A DNA stretch of 64,000 nucleotides. It comes from Neelides folsomi (taxonomy: Eukaryota > Arthropoda > Collembola > Neelipleona > Neelidae). The position numbers and the translations under genes were made by a program. The stretch lies in assembly GCA_034687125.1 (NCBI GenBank), contig JAQGBZ010000012.1:434001-498000 (forward strand). Reading direction: 5' to 3'. Below, piece by piece: positions 35,900-47,357 of this stretch; the stretch's first letter is position 1; every line of letters starts with the position of its first letter. The notes below the pieces were generated by a model. That model was not told where the DNA came from, ran no database searches, and worked only from the letters and a program-made list of their open reading frames with translations.

Positions 35900-38800
35900 A
35901 TGGATCCGATAACAGAAAAAGAGAAGAAAGCTCTATTGGAGGTAATTATTTTTAATTTTGAGTAATTCTAAACATAATTTTGTTAGCATAACATGAAAGC
36001 ATTATTTTGTCGTTTAATTTATAACTTTAGTTTATAACAAGTTATAATGGTTTACTCTATTCAGCAAATTTTAATATGAAATTACATTTTGGTTAAATAG
36101 TTTCGAGAAAAGGTGACAGATTTGGAGTTGGACAGCGATCAACAAACGGATGGATATCTTATTAGATGGCTAAGAGGTATGTGTAAAAATCTCCTTTAAC
36201 TTCTGCCATAATAATTTATTTATGGATACATTATTGATTCTGAGTTCTGACTCACAAGAAAAGCTGAACTGCTCTTTGGTCTTTTTGAAACATATTTGAA
36301 ATTTTTTTAGTTTTTACATTAATAAGAATCATTAATTTTATAAATTTTAATATTGAAAAATCTTGATATATACTATAAATAATAATTAACTATATTTTAT
36401 AAAATGGCAATCTTTAATTTTAATTATAAGCCATTTTAAATTTTTTATCTGAATGTTTTGTTATAACTAACTCTATTAATTTGCAATTATAAACGGTATA
36501 TTAAATCAAAATTTAAATAGTGTAATTTCATAAGCTATTTATATTATATGAACTTACTCGATTTCAGCTCGGGATTTGGATGTAAAAAAGGCGACACTTA
36601 TGCTCAAAAATGTAAGATTTTTATTTAAATTTTATCCTTTATAATTAGAATAATTAGGCCCATATCAAGGTAACCTTTTCACTCCTTTACGTGTGGAGCA
36701 CCCATGGTCAAGGGGTTTCTGCATAAAAATTAGAAATCATACTTTATCGTTTTATAACTACAATATTCGTTAAAGGGTTCTTTTAATCATTTTACTGATA
36801 ACTTAAGGCAAATTACTTAATGCATAAAAATAAAAATTTCTGTGAAAACTTAATATGATTTCCATTCACTTATAATAATGTTAATAACCACCTTGTAATA
36901 TAACCAATAATTAGACAACCCCTCTTAATAAACCCATCATGGGAATCAAATGAATAAATTAACTATGTTAAACTTTTTAACAATGAAGCATTTAGAGTGG
37001 AGGAAGGTAAACAACATGGATGAACTCATGAAATGGGAACCTCCGGCGTTCCTCAAGGAACTCTGTCCATATGAATATTTGGGAGAAGATGACGAAGGGT
37101 CTCCGAGTGAGTTGAATATGACTATAATAATACATACTTATTAATCAATTACTTTACTAATTGTGCATATAATTTCGCCCATCTTTTTCATCAAGGTTTA
37201 CGATTCCTGTATATAATGAATATTTGAGGAATAATTTGGTTCTGTGATTCATTGCCTTTATTTGTGGGTCAAGTCTTTTTAGCTTTGTCGGGTCATTGGG
37301 ATGTGAAGAAGTTGGTACAAGATGTGCCGGGAGGGAAGGACTTGTATTTAAAATATATTTATTTCATCATGGAGACTGGTCTTCATCAAATGAAATCCCG
37401 ACGGCTCTCAGACCCCTCTTACACTCAGACTCAGGTGGTGTCAATCAGCGACCTCAATGATTTCTCTCTTAAGAAGTTTACCTTTAAAGGCTGTGAGTTC
37501 TCTTTCATATCTTTCATAATATAAAAGAGTGGAGGGAGAATGAATTAATGAATTTTGATGATGAGCCAAGAAGCGTTTGATTCAGAGGTTGAAGTTTTTA
37601 CCTTTGAGCTGAGATTAATTAACGCGATTGAGAATCAATAATCCTATTTGTTCATCTTTTATTTGACAGCTATGGACCTCTTGAAAACTCTCTCGAAGCG
37701 TATGGAGGAGAACTACCCAGAGATCATCAAATCTGGCTTGTACATCAACTGTGAGGGACATTTTTTATTCAAACTATTTGATCAGCCCATTAAGCTTATT
37801 TTTCTCCTATGCCCTATTTGGAACATGTCAATAGAGACAATATACTTATGTACTACTGTGTAAAATGTAGTGAGTGACAATTAACATCTTTTGGTGCTTG
37901 GTGCACAAGTAAGTAACTATTAGCTAAAAGGCTTAAAACAACATGGAAACCCATTAGGTTCATACGTAATGGGTTAATGACTAATGTTACATACATACTT
38001 AGAACTTTGTAATTATTTACTTTCACGTTTGTTTATATGTTTTGAGTACTTAATTAATTTACTCTTTGTTGTTTGAATGAACAACAAAGCAAAAATGGCA
38101 AATCATTATTCAAATTTTTCTAATTTAAATAATGTTAATCTTCATTAACCTTCTAACTTTGAACTAATGTTTTTGACACCTGAAGCTCTTAAAGTTACTT
38201 ACATTTTGTTACAAATTGCAATTATTTTAGAAATTATAAAAAAAGGTAATGGATGATAGAATCAGTTTCAATAAAAATACTGATATGGGTAAATCGTAAT
38301 TTTGCTCCTTTTACAGAACTTTCATTTCATCTTTAGCTATGAATTTTAAATATGAATTTTAAATATGTATTTAACCCAAGCGGGGCAATAAAGTAATCAC
38401 ACCCTCTAATTGCACCTTGTAATTATAGGCAAACACCTTAACAATATTTAAATACATTAATAAGACTGGTTATGAGTTTTGTTTTATGAATTAGGTCCAA
38501 GGGCTTTCGCTTTTATCTTCAACGCAATGAAGCCGTTGATTCCGGCAAGGACGCTTGAGAAATTGGCTGTCCACGGCTCAGACCCCAATACCTGGTTGGA
38601 GCCGCTTCAGAAGAAAATGCCAGCAGACAAACTTCCAGTCAGATATGGAGGACCCAATGATAAAGTTGGAAAGGTTCATTAAATAAAATGCCAATCAATT
38701 AAATTAAAAGATTTGTAAAAATTGTGGGAATGATAAAATATTAAAATATTGTAAAATTAGTAATAATTAATTCATTTGCAGCTGTTTCTTGAAAAACCAA

Positions 38801-39385
38801 GCTCTGAATGGAAACCCGAGGATGATTCTTCATTAAAACATGTAAAATTGAATTCTAAACAGAAATTGGAACTTGAGCTTGATGTGGATAAAGAGGACAC
38901 CACAATATGGTAATTCTTTTATTCTTCAGTAACTTCTTGACCCTAATTTCTAATATTAATTTTATAAAAATGCGTTTTAGTTGGAAATTTCGAACGGAGG
39001 ATTACGACATAGGATTCACACTTTTTGATGAAAACAAAGAGCAAGTGGTTCCATATGAAAGAGTCAATTCTCATTCAAGGGAACAAACTGGATCGTATAG
39101 TTCAGCAAAACCAGGAAAATGTAACAAAAATACATTTATTTTTTCTAACTATTAAAGTTTTTATTTTATATTATTTATTTTATTTTTACTACTGAGATTT
39201 TATATTTTTTTATATATTTTAAAATTAATGATTTCTTAATAGATACTGTGCTATTTGACAATAGCTTCAGTTATTGGAGACCAAAGAACCTTTATTACAA
39301 CGTGGAACTCAAATCCCCATCTCAAATCTTCTTGGAAGGAGACGATGATGCCAGTGGAGATTGGCAAGAGGCAATGGAGAATTAA
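35900..39385 (+). CDS. SEC14-like lipid-binding protein (CRAL-TRIO + GOLD)
   Basis: Ten exons encode 389 residues: 35900-35941, 36101-36176, 36568-36611, 36989-37106, 37274-37492, 37670-37750, 38495-38673, 38782-38909, 38981-39120, 39243-39385. The CRAL-TRIO N-terminal helices are EKEKKALLEEFREKV, then TDGYLIRWLRARDLDVKKAT. The CRAL-TRIO lipid pocket spans about residues 95-250 (SGHWDVKKLV, TQVVSISDLNDFSLKKFT, NCPRAFAFIFNAMKPLIP). A GOLD domain covers about 265-380 (ICWKFRTEDYDIGFTLFDEN, FSYWRPKNLYYNVEL). Domain order and length match SEC14L2-type cytosolic carriers of phosphoinositides, tocopherol or squalene; the ligand is unknown. The start ATG follows a 5' UTR acceptor at 35879, so a non-coding first exon is likely. 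Confidence 0.94.
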
Positions 39386-40262
39386 AAATTGCGGCCCAAA
39401 TATGTCGGATTTTTTAATTTTACACATTTACACACGTTGACGTTACCAAATTATATTGACAATCGTCTATCGATCAATGCTTTCAAAGCAAAAAACTATT
39501 TCTAATATGTAATATTAACAAAATCCATTTTATCTATTAAACATACAATCCTTGTTAGCATGAATAAGAAATGCTTTGTACTTTGTATAAATTGTATTTT
39601 ATTATATAAAAACAGGTGCAACGCGCATGTTTACGGAGATAATAAAATAATTATAAAATGTATGTATTATACTTATTCACATAAAAAATGTTTAATTGTT
39701 TGTCAAAATAAAATTCAAAGAAAGTATCCAAATGGCCATAAAATACCTAAATGTGCATTTATTGTTGATTTGAAAAAGTTCATTACAAATGTATACACAA
39801 ACATATTATGTACAAAAGTATCTTGATTATCAGTTATTAAATGTCGATGACGGCATGATATGAGTAAAGGGTATTGATGTTAAAAATAAATATATGTATG
39901 ACTATTAATCCAACAAATACTTGAATACTTTAAGTTGATGTAATAAATCACGCATTTCATTGCGCTAAATAAATATAATATTAGCAGTAAGTAAATCAAT
40001 TGCATAAATACTACATTTTATGAAGCATTTTCCACACCTATCTGTAATTTTGAAAAGAATGAGATTCCTTGCGCTGCATAGTTATAGGAATTTTTCAATT
40101 TCATATTTATTAAATTCTCACTCTTGTAACATTATTTACAAATCCCAATTTTCCACAATTCGGTTAAAATTATAGGTATTTATTCAAAATTTAAAAGTTT
40201 AAAGACAACTGATATTTAACATCCAAGATCAATTTAATAATCTAAAGTAATGCGAATAATTC
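39386..40262. other. 3' UTR and intergenic spacer
   Basis: Follows the CRAL-TRIO/GOLD stop. It contains an 88-codon Cys-containing open frame (39560) in AT-rich sequence that I do not trust. Otherwise nothing seen. Confidence 0.35.
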
Positions 40263-43200
40263 ATGTCTAGTGGCTCAGGGTCCAGTGGAAGCGGGTCTGG
40301 TAGTTCCACCCCGGCTTCCGGTACTTAAACATATTTAAATATATTACTATCAAAAATGCAAGTTTAATCACATCCATCATTAAATATCACACATGCATAA
40401 ATCAATTATTCAATTAAATATTAAGCGTCATTTAATAACAGATAAGAAGAAGCAGAAAGAAGAAGAGAATCTTCATAAAGTAATCGGCGATTGGACAGGA
40501 CCAGGTCGAGCTGGAGTTGCTCCCCCCAAAAACGGAATCTACCTCCCACCTGTTATTCTCCCAGCGGGCGGATATTGTGGTGGTGGTCAGCAAAGCATAT
40601 TTATGGCTTGTGGAGGAGGCGGTGGCGGTTTCGGAGGAGGACAATGCGGACCTCGGATGTGTTGCATTCCCCGACCACCGTGTTACTTCCCTCCCCGACC
40701 TGCATGTATGCCAAATCCAAACTACAACAACTGCAATTTCTTCGTCAACTCCCCATGCTGCCCTTGTCCCAAGAAAAAGGAGGGTAAGTATGTGTTAAAT
40801 TTTTCAATACAACTATTCATAGAATTTCTAATATGGCCTATTATAATATTAAATAATATTCATATATGATTCGCGTATCATTTAGAAAAAAAACATTATG
40901 TATCACTTAACACTTTTAATTATACGTTAAATCAAACTACTACCTATTTATATTAAATATGTATATTATTATGTAAATTATAATTATTTAACATGGCTGT
41001 GTATGAAATAAAATAAAATAACCAATATAAATATATTTGCTAAAAATATCAAAGAGAATGAATAATTTGTGCATTTTTTCCATTTGACTTTTTAATGTTG
41101 TTTATTAGAAAGCGAAAGTGAACACGAAGAAACTACAAGATCAATCACAAGAATAAAAAGTTCAGCAAAAATAAGAATAAAAAAAACACAAAGCTACGCA
41201 ACAACAGGAACTGGAGGTCCAGCAACAACAATGACCAATCAAGGAACAAATCCACTACCAATCCCAAAAATAAGCACTACTGGTTTGACCGGGAGCTCAG
41301 GAAGTGGAAGGTCAACGTTCAGCAGCGGAGGATTAAATAGCAGAGGAAGCGGAAAGAGCGGGGGTTCGAATGGAAACAGCCCAGGTTCAGGTGGTTCTGG
41401 AGGTGGCGGCGGAAGACGCGGAGGTCCAGGAGATGGAAACGGAAATGGTGGAAGTCCTGGAAATGATCGCGGTGGTGGCGGTCCAGGCGGCGGTCGTGGC
41501 GGCGGTGGCCCAGGAGATGGACGCGGTGGCGGTGGATCAGGAAGAGGCGGCGGTGGTTCCGGAGGTGGCGGAAATAGTGGTGGTGGCGGAGGTCCCAATG
41601 GTGGCGGTGGCACAAATGGCGATCGTCCTCACAGTCACGTCAATATCATAATCCGGACAAAGAATGATGGAAATAAAGATGAAGACGAAGTTAATAACCA
41701 AACTTCATCAAATGCTTCCTCTGTTGGGAAACCAAAGAAAAAGAAAAGTCTGAAGAAATCGAGTTCAAAAAGCCGAAAAGTCAAAGAAAAGAAGAGCGAT
41801 GAAAAGTCTAGCAAGAAAACGAATAAAAGATCAATTGACACTCCGGAAGTTCGTTACATTCAAGAAATCCGTAAAGATCGGGATGACTATTCAAGTAAAG
41901 CATTGAGCCCTGCACCTTCAAGTCCACGAACTCAATCTTCAAAGTCCAAGATGTACAATGAAATGGAAAACATTGAATTTTCTTTAGCGGATAATTGGAG
42001 AAAATTGTGCATTGACGGATCTTGGAAAATCTCTAAATATCGACCACCAATGCATCCATTAATTCTTCCATACACATATTTGAATCCTCTGATTCAAAAT
42101 CTTTCCTCATCAGTTGGCGAATCTCCTGAAGTCAAACATCCAATTTCTTTATTGTCATACACAAAATTGCCAACAATGATGTCAAAGCTCTCAGTGACAA
42201 TCCAAACACAAACCGACATTAAGAAAAACGTCTACGTGACAACTCAAGACTCAAGACACTCAATGATAAGTTCAAGTAATGAAAATATCATCGTAGGAAC
42301 AAAGTCGATTTCATCAGGCGAAGCTCTCGCAATCCGCCAAGTTGAAATCAGAGAAATAAAAGAAAAATCAGATCGACATATTGAAATTCAAACCCAAACT
42401 GAAACCGAAGTTGTTGAACTTGTAAAAATTGAACGGAATGAAATTGAAACACAGACGGAAATCTCGGCTTATGCAAATCTCATTGATGAAATTGTGGAAG
42501 TCGATGATGATGTTTCGTCCAAATATTTTACAGAAACTGATGACGATGTTGAACTCGAACTCGAAGACGACGATTCTTGCTTTTTTGTCATGCGAACTCC
42601 TAAAGGAAATTTTGAAAATTCCTCAGCTTCTGGGTTTATTAAATTGAAATCTAAAAGAGATGGATCAAGATCACAGATTTATGAAGAAGGAAAACGTTAC
42701 GTTGTTCAAAAAGATAAAACTTACATTGTGGTATACGATGAAAATAAAAATAAGTCAAAAACTCCGATTGCGGATTCTCAAAGTTTCAATATTTCTTGGG
42801 TCGATGAAGTGCGGATGGCGAATGAATACGAAATAAAAAAACGACAAAAAATTAGTCCAAAAATTGTTCACATTATGGATTCCAACAAGTTTGAAAAAGA
42901 TGTAAGAAAAATCGACCGTTGCCAAACGCCGCTCTCACGAATAACAGAATTTGAATCGGAATCTTCTTATCAATCCGTGAATGTTGAATCAATTGGGAAT
43001 AAATTGAGCTCAGGGAATTTTGAAATGGAATCAATTAACGATGAAGTCGAAACGACATTAGTCACACCGTATTCTATTTCAGTAACTCCACAAGTTAAAA
43101 TGAACGAAACAAAACAACTAATTAAAACGAACGATCTTGAAAAATTCCTCGAGTCAACTAAAACCGAAAAATTCTCGGAACCAACTAAAAACGAAAAATT

Positions 43201-45123
43201 AATATTCAAAGAAATCAACGATAATTATAAGAATGGATCAAGCCTCATCTTACCATCAACACCGTCCAAGAAGGAATTAAGGAAAAAACGTGAACCGAGC
43301 ACAAAACTCAAAAATTGTGATAGTGAAGAAGGAGGTAAATGGAAGATATTCAAAAGAATTCCTTCATTTTGTCTCAATAGAAATTTCACAATTGCTCACG
43401 CCTTCATTGAACGGGATTTTGAAAATTCAAAACATGAACTTAACATTGAAACAACTGACGATTTGAATTCAACCGGAGGAAATCTTAATAATTTTTTCAA
43501 CGCGTTGAGGGATATGGATTTTGGTCGTTTCTACGCTCGCGATCCAAGAAGTTCCGGTCAAGGCGGGGGCGGCGGAGGTCGAAATTTAAAATTCAATCAA
43601 ACATGGGAAACTGCTGGTGGATCAACAGCAAGGAAAGAATTCCGTCTTGATTCTGCAAGATCTGATAATTCAGTCCAATCGTTACAAATTGAAGCTCAAG
43701 CTGCTCCTGGGACTGATTTGACCATTGAACTCACCCTTCTTGATGATGCAGACGAAGGTGGATACGGCGGTGGTCCAAGTGGTGGTTATGATGGAAATTC
43801 CGGTGGCTTTGGTGGTGGTCGACCTGGTGGTATGGGTGGAGGGAATTCTCCATATAGGAATCCTCAAAGAGAAGTCGGAGGCGGCGGTGGCGGTGGCGGT
43901 GTTTACCCCGGAGCTTCTACTGGATTTTATGGTGGCAGAGATGGAGATTATGGTGGTTTATTAGCCGGTAGTGGTTTTAAACCTATGAATTCAATCGGAT
44001 GTGGACCAAGTCAAGCATGCAGGACAATGTTGATTCACGGAATTCCATGGAATAACCAAGCACCCGAACCGATGAAGGGAGCTTGTCAAGGCTTCCAACG
44101 GGAACAAAATTGTGCTTATGGTGGATGTAACATGTGTGACTATGCTTTGGCTCCTTGTAATGAACAATGTTACAAACCAAGATATACATCTATTTGCAAA
44201 CCGCCAGGTAATTAAATTATTTAAATTCTTTAAATTCAAATAAATGCTATAAAAATAGTTTTTGTTAAAACCGGGAATGTGTTTATTACTTTTTAATATA
44301 TTTTGTATCAAATTAAGAATACTAAAATTAAATACGAATTATAATTGATATTCATACATCTGATACATTTATTACAAATTAAAATATAGAAATCTTTTCG
44401 AAAATAGTAAATTAATCTTTTTAAGGACCTCATAAATCTGAACTTCCTCCCAAATGCTGTTGTTCTGCAAAAAGACGAAAGAAACTTCCTTTGCTCTGCA
44501 CAAAATGTCTCAATTGGCATCATCAAAACGATCCGTTTTACTATGCAAGCAAAAGGTTTCATCCTCCCCAAAACCAAACTATTCCACTCATCAAACTCAG
44601 AAAGAAGTGCAAGAAGAAGAAGTTCCTTTGTACTCCTCCTCAAATGTACAATTGCATTGTCGAACCATATCCCAAACCTCCTTTCATGAATCACAACTGT
44701 GGACCCCCTCCAAAGAAACGAGCTCCACAAGCTGAAACAGAAACATATGACGCTGAAGTCTCGGTCACAAGTCTCATAGAACAAGAAACCGTAACAAAGA
44801 GAACTTCAAGTAGAACAAGGCGACTTCGTGGAGGATCTTCAAGAGAAAACACGGACGATGGAATAACAAGCGATTTCGAAAATGGTCGACTCAAACAAAG
44901 GTTTATGAAGAGAGATGTTCTGAATCAATGGAGGCAGAAAACGATTTTGATCGAACCTAAAAGCCCGGTGTTTTCCAAATCAAGCGGATCATCGGTGGAG
45001 GATTTCAATACGAGTGATATCATTTGCCGTAGTGAAGACAGTTCATATGAAATGACAAGAAGTCCCGTGACTTCTCCTACAAAGAAAATCTTTCAAGATT
45101 ACAAATCTCCATTAAGTCCATAA
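40263..45123 (+). CDS. Large Gly- and Cys-rich protein with TQT motifs, 1398 aa
   Basis: Four exons: 40263-40320, 40442-40783, 41109-44207, 44426-45123. They sum to 1399 codons. A Ser/Gly start (MSSGSGSSGSG) leads to a Cys/Pro-rich block (CGPRMCCIPRPPCYFPPRPA). A long Gly-rich stretch follows (41380-41630), then a Lys/Ser-rich basic tract and an acidic/charged middle region with three TQT motifs at residues 500, 562 and 581 (42206-42457). A second Gly-rich region (43560-43960) leads to a Cys-rich tail (CAYGGCNMCDYALAPCNEQC; CCCSAKRRKKLPLLCTKC). There is no signal peptide or membrane helix. I do not recognise a family. Composition suggests a structural, cross-linked or cytoskeletal protein, perhaps of sperm flagellum or cuticle-forming cells; this is speculative. 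Confidence 0.8.
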
Positions 45124-45798
45124 GTCTTCCAATATCCGCTAGACATTTATGAATATTTTAGTCTTTTTATATAAATTATCAAATTGAAATTTTAAACAAT
45201 TATGACGATTTAAAATTGTAAAGTATTCTTATTATAAATACTAAATTTTTCAAGTACACAGACAATACTATTCGTTTGTTTGCCTTACTTACTATAGTTA
45301 ATTTACTTACGTGACTAACATTAAGTGTAACATTAACAAACTTGCATGGTATAGCTAATTTATTTAAAATTCGAATAAAACTTCGTACATTAGTGCGTTT
45401 TCTTGTTTTTTAAAATTGACATCTTTTAATTTTTCTTATAATTTTAACAAGTAGCTATGCAAAAAGGCTTATGATTTATTGATCACTTTTTAATTTAAAT
45501 TTAAATTTGTTATTCATTCAGTTCATTCAAATTTTCAATAAAATTAAAAATATAATAAAAATTAAATTGGCAGCAATCGAATTCTTTAATTTGTAAATTT
45601 TTTAATCTAAATTTTTTATTCATTGGATCAAATTTTCAAGTGCGAGCTCTTAAATTTTTATCATCAACTTCGTGAAAAATTTTAGGTAAATTATTCATTT
45701 TTCATCATAAGCTCATACGACAAACCCCATATAAAAACCAAAATTATTGTTTTACACATCTATTAAGATTTAGTTTATAAAAAATCTACTTGACAAAA
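45124..45798 (+). promoter_or_regulatory. Spacer with promoter of the next gene
   Basis: A TATA-like CCATATAAAAACC lies at 45727-45739, about 60-70 bp before the ATG at 45799. The rest is AT-rich 3' UTR or spacer. Confidence 0.5.
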
Positions 45799-46338
45799 AT
45801 GGGACTTACAAGTTCAAGGAGTTTATGTCTCGGATACACCGATAGCAGCGATGACGAAATTTACCTTCCAGCTGCTCCTAACAATTCTCCAAACTCTGGA
45901 CCTATTGAATCAGAAGAACCCGACAAAGTCCAAATTTATGAAGTTCTTAGCAAAGTAAAGGAACGCATCGAAAAGGCCCAAAGCGTCAAAGAAATCATTA
46001 AGAAATTTGAAGAGTCAATTGAGAATGAAGAAGCTGATAAAGATTTACATGATTTCGAAGTCATTGAAAAAGAATTTGAAAGATACACCACTGCTGAACA
46101 TACAAAAAATCCAAACTTTATACTTGATGTGACAGATGATCTTTTAACAGTAAATTTGACCCCTAGTTCACAATTAGATTTAATGGATGACATAAATGAC
46201 ATTGATGACATTGTCGTTATTTCTGACAACAAAGGAGATTCAAAAGAGGAAGTGAGATTAAAGCGTGATTTAGGCGCACGGCGACGCAAGTTTCATAATG
46301 GGAATAAGACTTCAATGAGTTCCATGAAATCACTTTAA
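45799..46338 (+). CDS. Small acidic protein with myristoylation-like N-terminus, 179 aa
   Basis: A single-exon frame starts at the first ATG (45799), which follows a TATA box. The N-terminus MGLTSSRSLC fits the N-myristoylation pattern (Gly2, Ser6), with a Cys10 that could be palmitoylated. It leads into an acidic patch, YTDSSDDEIY, then a helical charged region (VQIYEVLSKVKERIEKAQSV, EEADKDLHDFEVIEKEFER). Next comes an Asp/Ile-rich stretch (LMDDINDIDDIVVI) and a basic end (GARRRKFHNGNK). There is no known domain. It lies 0.7 kb after, and on the same strand as, the large Gly/Cys-rich gene. It was probably a peripheral membrane protein if myristoylated, which is inference. Confidence 0.7.
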   Translation: MGLTSSRSLCLGYTDSSDDEIYLPAAPNNSPNSGPIESEEPDKVQIYEVLSKVKERIEKAQSVKEIIKKFEESIENEEADKDLHDFEVIEKEFERYTTAEHTKNPNFILDVTDDLLTVNLTPSSQLDLMDDINDIDDIVVISDNKGDSKEEVRLKRDLGARRRKFHNGNKTSMSSMKSL

Positions 46339-47357
46339 TAACTAATGAAAATTTTGTTGAGACGTTCAAAATTGTATTTGGTATAGATAATATCTGTGAT
46401 TAGATTGGATTATATGTAAAATATTACAATATAAAATTAGGTAAATTATTTAAATTAAAATATTGTTTGCAAATAAATACACGTATAACTAATTCCAATA
46501 TTCAATTTAGGTATCAGTATATTGTTTATTAATTTCATTTTAACAATAGCATAAAATGTTACATCTTATTGTATTTATATTCATTGCTTCAAATTGATTT
46601 ATAAAACTAGTAAACACATTGCATTGCACAAATAATTATCAATATCATTCTATCTTTTAAAATCGCTAATTCAAATTCAATTCAATTTTTCAACTCCAAA
46701 CTTGTGACTTTATTCATTTCCCAAATTGTTTGAGTAGTCTATGTGTAAATAATGATCTCGCATCATGAATGAAAATTGTTTATAATAATTTGCATTGCAA
46801 TTTGAATTTTCTGAACTACCCTTTCTAAATATGACACTTTGCTTATAAATCGCTTATACAAAGAGATGCTTAATAAGTTAATAATAGGGATTGATAATTG
46901 AAATTGATGCATTAAAATTATCCAGAAAATTAAAAAAATTCCATTATAATAAAATATATGATTTTTATTTCCCTATTATAAACTTAATAAGTAATTGCTT
47001 TGAATAAAGTAAATACTTTAATTAATTTATTAACAAATAAATAAATAAAATTGTTATAAGTACCTACAGAATATATTGAATGTTAAAAGTTAATAAACTT
47101 CAAATAAATATAAAATGAAGATAAAAACAAACGAGTTAAAAAAATAAATAATAAAAGTTAACTTTATGAGAATTTGAAATGCCTACTATTGAGATTCTGA
47201 GATCCAAAGGAAAGGTTCATTTCCACTTCCACATCATAGAAATAGTTGCACAAATGTTATTTAGAAAAAGACTCACACTTTTCACAAGTGCGGAGACTAC
47301 CAAAATAAAATAGTATAATATAGCTCTGTTTCATTAATTAAGTAATAACAATTACAT
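46339..47357. other. Convergent intergenic region
   Basis: AT-rich, between the 3' ends of the acidic-protein gene (+) and the Spatzle-like gene (-). No feature recognised. Confidence 0.4.

Noticed and set aside
39560-39826. 88-codon frame with nine or so cysteines
   Set aside because: Lies in the likely 3' UTR of the CRAL-TRIO/GOLD gene, with AT-driven codons (Asn, Lys, Tyr, Ile), no signal peptide and no ordered Cys spacing.
41239-41651. Pro- and His/Arg-rich open frames on both strands
   Set aside because: Shadows of the Gly-rich repeat in the 1398-aa protein.
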